Assembly: GCF_012927045.1 (NCBI RefSeq)
Contig: NZ_JABBFW010000013.1
Span: 87,716-151,715, forward strand
Direction of reading: 5' to 3'
Origin: Azohydromonas caseinilytica
GTDB lineage: Bacteria; Pseudomonadota; Gammaproteobacteria; Burkholderiales; Burkholderiaceae_C
DNA length: 64,000 bases
The notes under the pieces were generated by a model. It saw nothing but the letters and a program-made list of their open reading frames with translations. It was not told where the DNA came from and ran no database searches. The position numbers were made by a program, and so were the translations under genes. Below, piece after piece: positions 17,330 through 26,961 of the stretch; within the stretch, counting starts at the first letter, position 1, and each line of letters opens with the position of its first letter.

Positions 17330-20300
17330 TCAGGCCGCGCCGCTGTGCCCGAGCAGCTTCAGCCGCGGCGCGCTCTTGCCCGCGGGTGCGGCCGGCGGCG
17401 GGGCCATCCAGGCCGCCACCTCGGCGGCCGGCAGCGGCCGTGCGTAGTGGTAGCCCTGGAAGCCGTCGCACAGGGCGCCGCGCAGCGCCAAGGCGGTGGG
17501 CTCGTCCTCCACGCCCTCGGCCACCACGTCCAGGCCCAGCGTGTGGCCCAGGCTCACGATGGCGCGCGTCACCGCCAGGTGCGTCGGGTCCTGCGCCAGC
17601 GCCGCCACCAGCGAGCCGTCGATCTTGAGCCGGTCGATGGGCAGGCGGTGCAGCTGGTTCACGCTGGAGTAGCCGGTGCCGAAATCGTCCACCACCAGCC
17701 CCACGCCCAGCGCCTTGAGCGCCGCCAGCCGCGGCAGCGTGGCGTCCACGTCGTCCATCACCGCGCCTTCCGCCAGCTCCAGCTCCAGCAGCCCGGGCGC
17801 CACGCCATGGCGCTGCAGCGCCTCGCGCAGCGTCTGCGGCAGCCCGGGGTCGCGCAGCTGCAGCGGCGAGAGGTTGATCGACACCGGCACCGCTTCCAGC
17901 CCCTGCGCGCGCCACAGCGCCTGCTGCCGGCACACCTGGTCGATGACCCAGGCGCCGATGGGCCCGATCAGCCCCGACTCCTCGGCCACCGGCACGAACT
18001 CCGCCGGCGCCACCGCGCCCAGCCGCGCGCTGTGCCAGCGCAGCAGCGCCTCCACGCCCACCAGCGTGCCGCCCTGCGCCGCCACGCGCGGCTGGTAGTG
18101 CAGCGTGAGCTCATCGTGCTCCAGCGCCGGCCGCAGCTGTGACGCCACCAGGGCGCGCCGGTGCGCGCGCTCCTCGATCTCGGCCGTGAACAGGCACACG
18201 CCGTCGCCGCCACCGGCCCGGGCCTGCAGCATGGCGGCATCGGCGCGGCGCATCACCTTTTCCAGATCCTCGTCCGGCGGGCACGGCGCCACGCCCAGGC
18301 TGCAGGGCACGGCCAGCATCGCTTCGCCCACCGCATGCGGACGGCGCAGCAGCGGCAGGAAGCGCTGCTGTGCCAGGCGCAGCGCCTCCTCGCCGTCACG
18401 CAGGCCCCCCAGCGCCACCGCGAACTCCACGCCGCCCAGGCGGCACACCAGGTCGCCGCCGTGCGCCGCCTCGTGCAGCCGCTGCGCCACCAGGCGCAGC
18501 AGCGCGTCGCCCGCGGCGCGGCCCTGCGTGTCGTTGACCTGCTTGAAGCCGTCCAGCCCGATGCACAGCACCGCCACCTGGAGCCCGCCCTGGCGCGCGC
18601 GCTGCACCGCCGCGCGCAAGCGCTCCAGGAACAGCACGCGGTTGGGCAGCCCGGTGAGGCTGTCGTGGTGCGCGAGGTGGCGGATGCGCTCCTCCTGCGC
18701 CTTGCGCTCGCTGATGTCCACGGCGCTGGCGATGTAGTAGCGCCGCGGCGCCGCCTGCGCGTCGGCGTCGTTGACGGTGCTCACCACCAGCCACGCCGGC
18801 TGCGGCCGGCCCTCGCGCCGGCGCCGCAGCCGCACCTCGCCCTGCCAGTGGCCCTGGGTTTCGACCATGCGCCAGAGCCGCTCGATGAACTCCACGCCCA
18901 TGTCCTCGGCCAGCAGCTGCTCCAGCCCGCGGCCCACCACGGCGTCGGTGGTGCACGCGCTCAGCCGGCACAGCGCCGGGTTGAGCGACACCACCTGGCG
19001 CGCCTGGTCCAAGACGGCGATGCCCTCGGTGGCGGCCTCGAACACCTGCGCCCACAGCGACAGGCCCCGCTCCGCCTGCTTGAGCCGGTCCACGGGCGTG
19101 AACACGGTGAGCAGCGCGTCGCGCCCCTCGTACACCAGGCGGCGCACCGACACCACGCACCAGCCCGGCCGCGCCCCGCCGAGCCAGCGCACCTCGAACT
19201 CGTCCACCTGGCCCCGGGCGGCGAGCAGGCGCTGCAGCTGCGTGCGCAGCGCCGGCTCCAGGCCGGCGCTCCAGGGGTCTTGGCGCGGGCCGCCGATCCA
19301 TTCCAGCCCCGGCCCGTTGGCATGCAGCAGCTCGTGCGCGGGCAGCGCCGTCACGACGATGGGCAGCGGCGTGGCGTCCACCAGCCGCTGCTGCGCCTGC
19401 AGCTCGCCCAGGCGCTGGCCGAGCTGCTGCTGCTCCGCGCGGTGGCGGCCCAGCTTGCCCAGCAGCAGGTTGAACGCCTGCGCCACGCTGCCGAACTCGT
19501 CGCGCGTGTCCCACTCCATGCGCTGCCCGAAGTCGCCGTTGCGGCGCACCGCGCGCGCCACCTCGGCCATGTGCCGCAGCGGCAGCGTGACGCGCCGCGC
19601 CACGGCCCAGGCGTAGCCCAGCACGGCCAGCAGCAGCAGCACGGCCACGCCCAGCTCCGTCGCCAGCTTGGTGCGCCGCGCCTGGATGCGCTGCTGCAGC
19701 AGCTCGCCCAGCGGCGCCGACAGCTGCGCACTGTGCTGGCCGATCTGCACCACCAGCGTCCGGTGCGCTTCCAGCAGCGGCTGCAGCGCTTCGGGCGTCG
19801 GCGTGCCGCCGGCCTGGGCCAGCGCGCGGCCCGCGTGGCCGAGCGCCTGCACGCCCGCCAGCGTCTGCGTCTGCGTGGCCAGCGCCGCGCCGAGCACCTT
19901 GTCGCCGGCGCTGGCCCGGGCCTGCTGGCCGTCGATCTCCAGCAGCCGCGCCTGCTCGGCGAGCTGGCCTTCGAGCATGAAGTAGCGGTGGCGCCAGTCG
20001 CCGTCCGGCTCCATGTCCGCGGCCACGGCCTGCAGCAGCGCATCCATGCGCTGCGCCAGCAGCAGCAGCTCGGGCAGCCGCGCCACCAGGATCGGCAACA
20101 CATGGCGGCCCTCGTCCAGCGCCGGGCTGGCGCCCAGCCGGGATTGCCAGGCCAGGCCCGTCACCAGCGTCTGCCCCTGCGCCAGCACCTCCACGCGCAG
20201 CGCCGCCTGCTCGGCCTGGCCGCGGGCGCCGAGCTGCGCCTGCGACGGCGCGGGCTCCCGCGCCAGCTCTTCCAGCGCCTGCGCGAAGGCGGCGCCTTCG

Positions 20301-20575
20301 CGGCGCGCGCAGGACGGCAGCTGCAGCGCCACCACCAGGGCCTGCCGTGACAGCGTCTCGGTATCCGGCGCCGCCGCCGCCAGCAGCGTGCGGTTGACCT
20401 CGCCGATGCACGCCAGCCCGGCCAGCTCCTGCTGGGCGCCGTCGATGGTGCGCAGCCGGTCGCGCACCAGCACGCCGCCGGCGAGCACGGCCACCGCCAG
20501 GGGCAGCAGCGCCATCAGCAGCAGCTTGTGGCCCACGCTCAGGCGGCCCAGGAGAGAGGAGATCACGCGCAACAT
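17330..20575 (-). CDS. Membrane EAL phosphodiesterase with degenerate GGDEF domain
   Basis: 1081 residues. TM1 is at about 16-37. A long periplasmic helical sensor region follows, then TM2 at about 310-330 and a HAMP domain (MAEVARAVRRNGDFGQRM). PAS domains lie at about 390-640. The GGDEF domain has GGVEF (714-718) instead of GGDEF. The C-terminal EAL domain is intact, with EALLRW (842-), LELELAEG, DDFGTGYSSVNQL and DVVAEGVED. It probably hydrolyses c-di-GMP at the membrane and uses the degenerate cyclase domain as a regulatory GTP-binding module. The start at 20575 (MLRVISSLLGRL) places the first helix correctly; an upstream Met at 20620 is less likely. Confidence 0.9.
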   Translation of the reverse strand: MLRVISSLLGRLSVGHKLLLMALLPLAVAVLAGGVLVRDRLRTIDGAQQELAGLACIGEVNRTLLAAAAPDTETLSRQALVVALQLPSCARREGAAFAQALEELAREPAPSQAQLGARGQAEQAALRVEVLAQGQTLVTGLAWQSRLGASPALDEGRHVLPILVARLPELLLLAQRMDALLQAVAADMEPDGDWRHRYFMLEGQLAEQARLLEIDGQQARASAGDKVLGAALATQTQTLAGVQALGHAGRALAQAGGTPTPEALQPLLEAHRTLVVQIGQHSAQLSAPLGELLQQRIQARRTKLATELGVAVLLLLAVLGYAWAVARRVTLPLRHMAEVARAVRRNGDFGQRMEWDTRDEFGSVAQAFNLLLGKLGRHRAEQQQLGQRLGELQAQQRLVDATPLPIVVTALPAHELLHANGPGLEWIGGPRQDPWSAGLEPALRTQLQRLLAARGQVDEFEVRWLGGARPGWCVVSVRRLVYEGRDALLTVFTPVDRLKQAERGLSLWAQVFEAATEGIAVLDQARQVVSLNPALCRLSACTTDAVVGRGLEQLLAEDMGVEFIERLWRMVETQGHWQGEVRLRRRREGRPQPAWLVVSTVNDADAQAAPRRYYIASAVDISERKAQEERIRHLAHHDSLTGLPNRVLFLERLRAAVQRARQGGLQVAVLCIGLDGFKQVNDTQGRAAGDALLRLVAQRLHEAAHGGDLVCRLGGVEFAVALGGLRDGEEALRLAQQRFLPLLRRPHAVGEAMLAVPCSLGVAPCPPDEDLEKVMRRADAAMLQARAGGGDGVCLFTAEIEERAHRRALVASQLRPALEHDELTLHYQPRVAAQGGTLVGVEALLRWHSARLGAVAPAEFVPVAEESGLIGPIGAWVIDQVCRQQALWRAQGLEAVPVSINLSPLQLRDPGLPQTLREALQRHGVAPGLLELELAEGAVMDDVDATLPRLAALKALGVGLVVDDFGTGYSSVNQLHRLPIDRLKIDGSLVAALAQDPTHLAVTRAIVSLGHTLGLDVVAEGVEDEPTALALRGALCDGFQGYHYARPLPAAEVAAWMAPPPAAPAGKSAPRLKLLGHSGAA

Positions 20576-20770
20576 GGCCAATCGGGTTCGGCTCCAGCGG
20601 GCTTGTGGTCCGGCCGGCATCGCCTTTCAACAGCAGGGGGTTGACCACGGCCGTTGTCCCGGGGCTTGCCGCACTGCAGTACGCCCGGGTCGGTCTTCGA
20701 TTGTCACCCGGCTCCAGGGGCCTGCCGTCCACGGCCGCGGCGCAGCCGCCGGCCCCTCACGTGCACTCGT

Positions 20771-22795
20771 TCACGCCGGCAGCGGCTCCACGCGGGCCGG
20801 CGTGGCCTGCGCCTGCTCCGGCCCGGGGGCGGGCGGCGGCTCCTGCGGCAGGTCCTGCAGCGCCACCACGCGGTTGCGCCCGTTGTGCTTGGCGGCGTAG
20901 AGCGCGCGGTCGGCGCCCTCCACCAGCGCCGCGGCCGGGGCGTCGCTGCCGGCGGGCAGCGTGTGCAGCCCCACGCTCACCGTCACGCGGCCCATGGGCG
21001 CCTGGCGGTGCTCGATGGCCAGCGCCTGCACCGCGCGGCGCACCTGCTCGGCCACCACGCGCGCGCCGGCCGCGTCGGTGTGGGGCAGCAGCACCGCGAA
21101 CTCCTCGCCGCCCCAGCGCGCGGCCAGGTCGCCCGGGCGCCGCACCGCCCCGCGCAGCGCCATGGCCACGCGGCGCAGGCAGGCGTCGCCCGCGGGGTGG
21201 CCGTAGCCGTCGTTGAACTGCTTGAAGCGGTCCACATCCAGCATCAGCAGGCTCAGCGGCTGCTGCTGCTCGCGCCGCATGCCGCGCCAGGCCTCGTCCA
21301 GCGCCTCGTCGAAGCGGCGCCGGTTGGCCAGCCCGGTGAGCGGGTCGAAGGCCGCCAGCCGCGCCAGCTCCTCGTTGCTGTGCGCCAAGTGCTCGTGCGC
21401 GGCCTCCAGCTCCTGCTGGATGCGGCGCAGCTCGGTGATGTCGGTGCGCACGGCGATGTACTGGTACGGCTTGCCGCGCTCGTCGAGGAAGGGAACGATG
21501 GTGGTGTCCACCCAGTAGGTGCTGCCGTCCTTGGCGCGGTTCTCGATCTGGCCCTGCCAGATGCCGCCGCGCGCGATGGTGCGCCACATCTCCTTGAAGA
21601 ACTCCGGCGGGTGGCGGTCCGAGCGCACGATGCTGTGCGGGCTGCCGATGAGCTCCTCGGGGCTGAACTTGGACAGCGCGCAAAAGCGCTCGTTGACGGC
21701 CACGATGCGCCCGCGCACGTCCGTGACGGCCACCACCGCGTGCTCGTTGATGGCCAGCTTGAGCTCCGCCAGGCGCCGGTGCGAGCCCTGCAGCTCGCGC
21801 GTGAGGTGGCGCTGGGCGCGCAGCATGCGGTGGTTGTAGAGCCCGGCCAGCACCAGCCCGGCCACCACCACGGCCACGGCCACGGCGTTGAGCAGCGCCG
21901 AGCGCTGCCACGACGCCAGCAGGTGCTCGCGCGACAGCCCCACCACCACCAGCACCGGATAGGCCGTCGAGTGCGTGAAGCTGTATTGGCGCCGCACGCC
22001 GTCCAGCGGCGAGGTGGAGGTGAAGGTGCCCGCGGCCGCGTGCCCGTAGTGCTCGCGGTACGCGGCCGAGTCCTTCAGGCTCGCCCCCATGGCGGCCTCG
22101 CTGAAGGGCCGGCGCACCAGCACCGTGGCGTCGCGGCTCATCAGGCCCAGCACCGCGTCGGGGCCGAGCTCGAAGCGCGCCAGGTACTGCTGCAGGTGCT
22201 CCACCGACAGTGCGCCCACCACCACGCCGGCGAAGCTGCCGTCCGGGCGCGAGAGCCGGCGCGACAGCGGCACCACCCACTCGCCATGCGGCTCGGTGCG
22301 GTAGGGCGTGCCCAGCTGCAGGTCGTCGCGCGCGCTGTGGCGGTGCCGCTCGAAGAACGGGCGCCCCCGCGCCGAGGTCTCGTAGCGCGCCACGGCGTAG
22401 GAGCTCACCAGCAGCGCGCCGCGCGCGTCGTAGACGTACACATCGTGCAGCGCCGGCCGCTCCGTGACGTGGCGCAGGATCTCGTCGCGCAGCGCCTGCG
22501 TGGCCCCGCCGCCGTCTTCGTAGGGCGCCTGCACGGTGCGCGCCACCAGCGCCATGAAGGCGTCGGACTCGCGCAGCGTGGCCTCCACATGGTCGAGCAC
22601 CGACTCCGCCAGGTTGGCGCTGGTCTGCCGCGCCTGCCGCAGCGTGGCCTCGCGCGCCTGCCACAGGAACACGCTGGCCGCGGCCACCAGCGCCACGCAG
22701 GCCAGCAGCAGCACCAGGCCGACGCGCCGCTCGGCCGCCGCGCCCGGCGTGGCCGCGGCTTGAACAGGACTTGAATCGGAAAGAGCGGAATGCAT
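20771..22795 (-). CDS. Cache-PAS-GGDEF diguanylate cyclase
   Basis: 674 residues. TM1 is at about 24-46, followed by a periplasmic dCache-type sensor domain with YVYDARGALLVSS and TSTSPLDGVRRQYSF. TM2 is at about 300-325. The PAS domain contains NRAKDGSTYWVDTTIVPFLD and the GGDEF domain begins FDPLTGLANRRRFDEAL. The active-site loop is GGEEF (562-566), and the inhibitory I-site RPGD sits at 553-556, exactly five residues before it. It should therefore be an active, product-inhibited c-di-GMP synthase. The ATG at 22795 (MHSALSDSSP) puts the first helix near the N-terminus. It is oriented in tandem with the EAL protein downstream, about 195 bases apart, suggesting paired control. Confidence 0.93.
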   Translation of the reverse strand: MHSALSDSSPVQAAATPGAAAERRVGLVLLLACVALVAAASVFLWQAREATLRQARQTSANLAESVLDHVEATLRESDAFMALVARTVQAPYEDGGGATQALRDEILRHVTERPALHDVYVYDARGALLVSSYAVARYETSARGRPFFERHRHSARDDLQLGTPYRTEPHGEWVVPLSRRLSRPDGSFAGVVVGALSVEHLQQYLARFELGPDAVLGLMSRDATVLVRRPFSEAAMGASLKDSAAYREHYGHAAAGTFTSTSPLDGVRRQYSFTHSTAYPVLVVVGLSREHLLASWQRSALLNAVAVAVVVAGLVLAGLYNHRMLRAQRHLTRELQGSHRRLAELKLAINEHAVVAVTDVRGRIVAVNERFCALSKFSPEELIGSPHSIVRSDRHPPEFFKEMWRTIARGGIWQGQIENRAKDGSTYWVDTTIVPFLDERGKPYQYIAVRTDITELRRIQQELEAAHEHLAHSNEELARLAAFDPLTGLANRRRFDEALDEAWRGMRREQQQPLSLLMLDVDRFKQFNDGYGHPAGDACLRRVAMALRGAVRRPGDLAARWGGEEFAVLLPHTDAAGARVVAEQVRRAVQALAIEHRQAPMGRVTVSVGLHTLPAGSDAPAAALVEGADRALYAAKHNGRNRVVALQDLPQEPPPAPGPEQAQATPARVEPLPA

Positions 22796-23201
22796 GACTG
22801 GAAATACGTGCCGTCGCCGCGAACAGCGCAGCAAGAACGGCACGCCGGCAGCCAGGGGCTGCTCCCGGCCCATCGGCATCCCGGGGCCGCACTTGAGCCT
22901 GCGCCCAGGCGCAAAACGTGCGATTTCGCACTCGGCGCGGCCCCAAACGGCCTCGGGAACCGGCTTGGCCCCGCTTCGCATCCCCCCGGATCGCGCCCGG
23001 GGCCCTCCCCGGGGGCCGGGCAACCCGCTTGCTGTGGCGCGGGCGAGAGCCGCCGCGCCGCCCCACCCTCCCGCCGCCCCAGCACCCTCGAAAACCGCCG
23101 CCCTCCATCCGCCGCAACCCCGCGGCGCCGGGCGCGGTCCCCGGGGTGGCAGGACACCGGACGGCACGGCGACGCACCGAACGCTTTTTCAGGATGCCGC
23201 C
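22796..23201. other. Gene-free divergent region
   Basis: A GC-rich 406-base gap between the divergently transcribed cyclase gene and the hypothetical gene at 23202. No repeats, RNA genes or protein-like frames are recognised. It presumably holds both promoters. Confidence 0.5.
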
Positions 23202-23663
23202 ATGTCCCACATTCATCCCCGCGCCCGCTACCGGCCACCCAGCACCTCGTTCTTCGCCGGCTTCGGCCCCGCCGCCCCGGCGCGGCTGCGCCAGGACGAG
23301 GCCAGCGAGCTGGAATCACTGGCCGACCTGCTGCAGCACTTCTGGACCCAGCTCAACCGCGCCCGCATCCAGCACCTGTGCCAGGCGCTGAGCGAGGGCT
23401 CGCTGCAGGCGCTGTGGCGCGACCGCATCCGCGAGATCCAGGCCCTGATCGAGCGCGTGGGCGTGCTCACGCAGGACCGCGCCGTCGAAGGCCTGGAGCG
23501 CGTGCGCGGCGCCGTGGAGGACTGGGAGCAGCAGGTGCGGCGCTTCGTCGCCGGCCCGGTGAAGATGGCCGACTACTGCATCCTGCAGAACCGCCTGGAG
23601 ACCATGGCGCGGGCCATCGACCTGTGCGTGCGCATGTGGCAGCTGCAGCAGGGGCGGGGCTGA
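23202..23663 (+). CDS. Conserved-looking hypothetical protein
   Basis: 153 residues starting MSHIHPRARYRPPSTSFFAG, preceded by AGGATG as a plausible ribosome-binding site. No known domain is recognised. It is rich in amphipathic helices (LESLADLLQHFWTQLNRARIQ, LWRDRIREIQALIERVGVL), has no membrane segment or signal peptide, and ends MWQLQQGRG. The helices could form a small bundle or coiled coil. The coding claim rests on amino-acid composition and the absence of a better frame. It is divergent from the diguanylate cyclase. Confidence 0.6.
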   Translation: MSHIHPRARYRPPSTSFFAGFGPAAPARLRQDEASELESLADLLQHFWTQLNRARIQHLCQALSEGSLQALWRDRIREIQALIERVGVLTQDRAVEGLERVRGAVEDWEQQVRRFVAGPVKMADYCILQNRLETMARAIDLCVRMWQLQQGRG

Positions 23664-23750
23664 GGCCGCTGCCGGCGCCAAGGCTTCAGGTTGCGGGCGC
23701 ACCGCAGCGGGCGCCTATGATCGCCGCCCACCCCGTCGCGGAGACCCGCC

Positions 23751-24323
23751 ATGACGCTGCTGCTGCTCGGCCTGATCCTGTTCCTGGGAACGCATTCGGT
23801 GTCCATCCTCGCGCCGGCGTGGCGCCGGGGCTGGATCGAGCGGCACGGCGAGAAGCCCTGGAAGGGGCTCTATTCAGTCCTGTCGCTGGCGGGCTTCGCG
23901 CTGCTGATCGTGGGCTACGGCTGGGCCCGGCAGTCGCCCGTGGTGCTGTGGAGCCCACCGCTGTGGAGCCGCCACCTGGCGCTGCTGCTGATGCTGCCGG
24001 TGTTCCCGCTGCTGCTGGCGGCCTACCTGCCCGGGCGCATCAGGGCCGCCGCCAAGCACCCGATGCTCGTGGCCGTCAAGCTCTGGGCGCTGGCGCACCT
24101 GCTGGCCAACGGCACGCTGGCCGACCTGCTGCTCTTCGGCGGCTTCCTGGCCTGGGCCGTGGCCGACCGCATCTCCGTCAAGCGCCACCCGCGCGGCCCC
24201 GTGCCCGGCGCGCCGGAGCGCCCGGCCAACGACCTCATCGCCCTGGGCGCCGGGCTGCTGCTCTACGCGCTGTTCCTCACGCGGGCGCATGCCTGGCTGT
24301 TCGGGGTGTCACCGCTGGGTTGA
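23751..24323 (+). CDS. NnrU-family integral membrane protein
   Basis: 190 residues starting MTLLLLGLILFLGTHSVSIL, with about five hydrophobic segments. It has the NnrU signature LGTHSVSILAPAWR...GEKPWKGLYSVLSLAGF and the motif HPMLVAVKLWALAHLLANG. NnrU was first linked to nitrite and nitric-oxide reduction in Rhodobacter, and the family is related to isoprenylcysteine methyltransferase-like membrane proteins. No denitrification genes are nearby, so a role here is uncertain. Confidence 0.9.
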   Translation: MTLLLLGLILFLGTHSVSILAPAWRRGWIERHGEKPWKGLYSVLSLAGFALLIVGYGWARQSPVVLWSPPLWSRHLALLLMLPVFPLLLAAYLPGRIRAAAKHPMLVAVKLWALAHLLANGTLADLLLFGGFLAWAVADRISVKRHPRGPVPGAPERPANDLIALGAGLLLYALFLTRAHAWLFGVSPLG

Positions 24324-24420
24324 GGCCGCCTCAACCCCCTCGCCGCCTCGTCCCATGCTCCAACCGTGCCGGCACGCCGGTTGCCACCACTGGATATCCA
24401 TCCATACCATGGAGACCGAC

Positions 24421-24705
24421 ATGACCGACAAGCACACGCAGGCCGAAGCCGACCAGAGCAACATGCAGAAGGACCCGCAGGACTGGGTCACCGGCGACGA
24501 ACCCATGACCGGGGCGCAGAAGTCCTACCTCAAGACGCTCAGCGAGGAGGCCAAGGAGCCCTTCGACGAGACGCTGACCAAGGCCCAGGCCTCGCAGCGC
24601 ATCGACGAGCTGCAGCAGCGCACCGGCCGCGGCAAGCCGCAGGGCGACGGCGGCGGACAGGGCGACAACGACGGCAGTGACGGCGGCGACGGCGGCGGGG
24701 ACTAA
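24421..24705 (+). CDS. DUF3072 domain protein
   Basis: 94 residues. The core KDPQDWVTGDEPMTGAQKSY followed by LKTLSEEAKEPFDETLTKAQ is the small DUF3072 domain, present in many proteobacteria and actinobacteria and of unknown function. The tail is a Gly/Asp-rich run (GDGGGQGDNDGSDGGDGGGD), probably disordered. The ATG at 24421 is preferred; an in-frame ATG at 24409 would add four residues. Confidence 0.88.
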   Translation: MTDKHTQAEADQSNMQKDPQDWVTGDEPMTGAQKSYLKTLSEEAKEPFDETLTKAQASQRIDELQQRTGRGKPQGDGGGQGDNDGSDGGDGGGD

Positions 24706-24807
24706 GTCCGGCGCGGCCGGCCCGGCGCCCGGCCTGGGCGCGGATCGGGGACGCCGGCCCCGGCCGCTGGCGACAATGCCCGCCGGCCGGCTTTCCTCAC
24801 TGCAGCC

Positions 24808-25284
24808 ATGCGCAGGGACACGCTCCTCCTTCTCGAACTCCGCATCCCGCCCGTCCTGCTGGTGCTGATCACCGGCGCGGGCATGTTCCTCCTGGCCCGC
24901 GCGTTCCCGCGCTGGACGATGCCGCTGCCCGGGCGCGTGCCGCTGGCCCTGGCCCTGGCGGCAACGGGCGCGGCGGTGGCGCTGGCCGGCGTCGCCGCCT
25001 TCCGCCGGGCGCGCACCACCGTCAATCCCATCACGCCGCAGGCCTCGTCCGCCCTGGTCGTTTCCGGCGTCTACCGCTTCAGCCGCAACCCGATGTACCT
25101 GGGCTTCCTGCTGCTGCTGTGCGGCTGGGCGGTGCTGCTGGCCCATGCGCCGGCGGCGCTGCTGCTGCCGCTGTTCGTGGCCTGGATGAACCGCTTCCAG
25201 ATCCGGCCCGAGGAACGGGCGCTGGCGGCACGCTTCGGGGACGGCTATGCCGCGTACGCGCGGCGCGTGCGCCGCTGGCTGTAA
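24808..25284 (+). CDS. ICMT/PEMT-family methyltransferase-like membrane protein
   Basis: 158 residues with about four membrane helices. It has the isoprenylcysteine carboxyl methyltransferase-like signature TTVNPITPQASSALVVSGVY, then RFSRNPMYLGFLLLLCG and the C-terminal EERALAARFGDGYAAYARRV. Bacterial members bind S-adenosylmethionine and methylate unknown, probably lipid or small-molecule, substrates. It ends 97 bases before the HAF/PEP-CTERM gene. Confidence 0.88.
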   Translation: MRRDTLLLLELRIPPVLLVLITGAGMFLLARAFPRWTMPLPGRVPLALALAATGAAVALAGVAAFRRARTTVNPITPQASSALVVSGVYRFSRNPMYLGFLLLLCGWAVLLAHAPAALLLPLFVAWMNRFQIRPEERALAARFGDGYAAYARRVRRWL

Positions 25285-25381
25285 GCGCGGCCAGGGAAAG
25301 AAACATCCCGCGTACAACCCTGGAACCGGCGCGCTCCTAGCCTGGGCCCTTCCCCTGCGAGACGTTTCCAGGAGGTGCCCC

Positions 25382-26467
25382 ATGCGTGATACGGCATTCC
25401 CGCTGCGCTGCGTGCTGCTGGCGGCCGGCCTGTGGGCCACGGCCGCGCAGGCCCTGCCCCGCTACAAGGTCGAGAGCATCGGCGTGCTGCCCGGCGACGA
25501 GTTCAGCTATGCCATCGACATCAACAACCATGGCGAGGCGGTGGGGCTGTCCCGCACCGACTTCGCCGGCAAGGTCGTCACGTACCGCCAGGGCACGCTG
25601 CGTGGCCTGGACATCTCCTTCGGCGGCCCCTTCGCCGTGGCCACCGACGTCAACGACCGCGGCGACGTGGCGGGCAGCGCCTACCGGCCGGACGGCGTGA
25701 GCATCACGCCCTACATCTACCGCGACGGCCGGGCGGACTTCTTCGCCGCCAACGACCAGCGCGACGGCGAGGTCTACGGCCTCAACAACCTGGGCCAGGC
25801 CGTCGGGCGCCTGGGCTCGGCCGCCTACCTCTACGACGGCCAGGCGCTGCGCTTCCTGCAGCACGCCGAGGCCGACGTGCAGGCCGCCGACATCAACGAC
25901 GCCGGCACCATCGCGGGCGAGCTGATCTTCTCCGGCGGCGGCGGCAGCCGGCGGCCCTTCACCTACCGGGACGGCCGCTACACGCTGCTGCCCACGCTGG
26001 GCGACTTCAGCTACGTCGGGGTCATCGACAACGCGGGCCGGGCCGTGGGCTTCACCGACCTGCCCGGCGGTGGCCGGGCCACCGTGTGGGACGGCCAAGG
26101 CGTGCGGCTGCTGGGCACGCTGGGCGGCAGCTACAGCACCGCAACCAACCTCAACGCCCGCGGCTGGATTCTGGGCGTCTCGGCCACCCAGGTCGCCGAG
26201 GCGCATGTGTTCCTGTACGCCGATGGCGTCATGCGCGACCTCAACCGGCTGCTGCGGCCCGAGGACGCCGGCCAGTGGGAGCTGACCTACGCCTACGGCC
26301 TCAACGATGCCGGCCAGATCGCCGGCACCGGCATCTTCAACGGCCAGACGCGCGGCTTCGTCGCCACGCCGGTGCCCGAGCCCGCCGCGCTGGCGCTGAT
26401 GCTGGCCGGGCTGGGCGTGGTGGGGGCCGCGGCGCGGCGGCGTGCGGCGGGGCCGGGCCGCGCCTGA
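25382..26467 (+). CDS. HAF-repeat protein with PEP-CTERM anchor (copy 2)
   Basis: 361 residues. A signal peptide (RCVLLAAGLWATAAQA) is followed by many HAF repeats such as AIDINNHGEAVGLS, ATDVNDRGDVAGSA, AADINDAGTIAGE and ATNLNARGWILGVS. The C-terminus is VPEPAALALMLAGLGVVGAA followed by an Arg-rich tail, a PEP-CTERM signal. It is therefore predicted to be sorted by an exosortase. The paralogues at 14585 and 41791 lack this anchor. RBS CCAGGAGG precedes the ATG at 25382. The function of HAF proteins is unknown. Confidence 0.88.
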   Translation: MRDTAFPLRCVLLAAGLWATAAQALPRYKVESIGVLPGDEFSYAIDINNHGEAVGLSRTDFAGKVVTYRQGTLRGLDISFGGPFAVATDVNDRGDVAGSAYRPDGVSITPYIYRDGRADFFAANDQRDGEVYGLNNLGQAVGRLGSAAYLYDGQALRFLQHAEADVQAADINDAGTIAGELIFSGGGGSRRPFTYRDGRYTLLPTLGDFSYVGVIDNAGRAVGFTDLPGGGRATVWDGQGVRLLGTLGGSYSTATNLNARGWILGVSATQVAEAHVFLYADGVMRDLNRLLRPEDAGQWELTYAYGLNDAGQIAGTGIFNGQTRGFVATPVPEPAALALMLAGLGVVGAAARRRAAGPGRA

Positions 26468-26478
26468 GCCGCGGGATT

Positions 26479-26847
26479 TCAGCCCATGGCCGGCGCGAAC
26501 ACGCGCAGCCGGTGGCCGTCCGGGTCCAGCGCCGTGAAGGTATGGCCGAAGTCCATGGCCGTGGGCGGCTGGATGATCGGGATGCCCTGCGCCTTCCAGG
26601 CCGCGTGGCGGGCCTCCACGCTGTCGGCGCCGTTCACGGCGAAGGCCAGCTCCGCGCCGCCCGGCGCCGTGGCCGCGGGCTGCACGCCGTCCGCGCCCCA
26701 CAGGCCCAGCATCACGCCCGAGTCCAGCGCGAACATGGCGAAGGTGGGCGAGCTCTCCACCGGCGGCTTGCCCAGCAGGGCGGCGTAGAAGGCGGCACTC
26801 TCCGGCGCGTTGCGGACGTAGAGCAGGAAGAAGTTGGGATCGGTCAT
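26479..26847 (-). CDS. VOC-family (glyoxalase/bleomycin-resistance-like) protein
   Basis: 122 residues with the paired beta-alpha-beta-beta-beta VOC fold. It starts MTDPNFFLLYVRNAPESAAF, contains FAMFALDSGVMLGLWG, and ends GHTFTALDPDGHRLRVFAPA, where Asp/Glu and His positions form the metal or ligand site. The GGAGG ribosome-binding site just before 26847 decides the start. It lies downstream of the YafY-type regulator at 26962 on the same strand (114-base gap). The substrate is unknown. Confidence 0.87.
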   Translation of the reverse strand: MTDPNFFLLYVRNAPESAAFYAALLGKPPVESSPTFAMFALDSGVMLGLWGADGVQPAATAPGGAELAFAVNGADSVEARHAAWKAQGIPIIQPPTAMDFGHTFTALDPDGHRLRVFAPAMG

Positions 26848-26961
26848 GACAGGCCTCCTGAAGCGTTGTGAAGCAGTGATCAAGGCCTTCATGGTGGCGG
26901 CAGCCCCTGTCAATTTCCGTCAGCAGCGCGACGCCGCCGCGCACCAGTGCACGTCCCTCGC

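Noticed and set aside
20654..22774. A 700-codon plus-strand frame opposite the diguanylate cyclase
   Set aside because: Composition and lack of motifs; the minus strand encodes GGEEF and PAS motifs.
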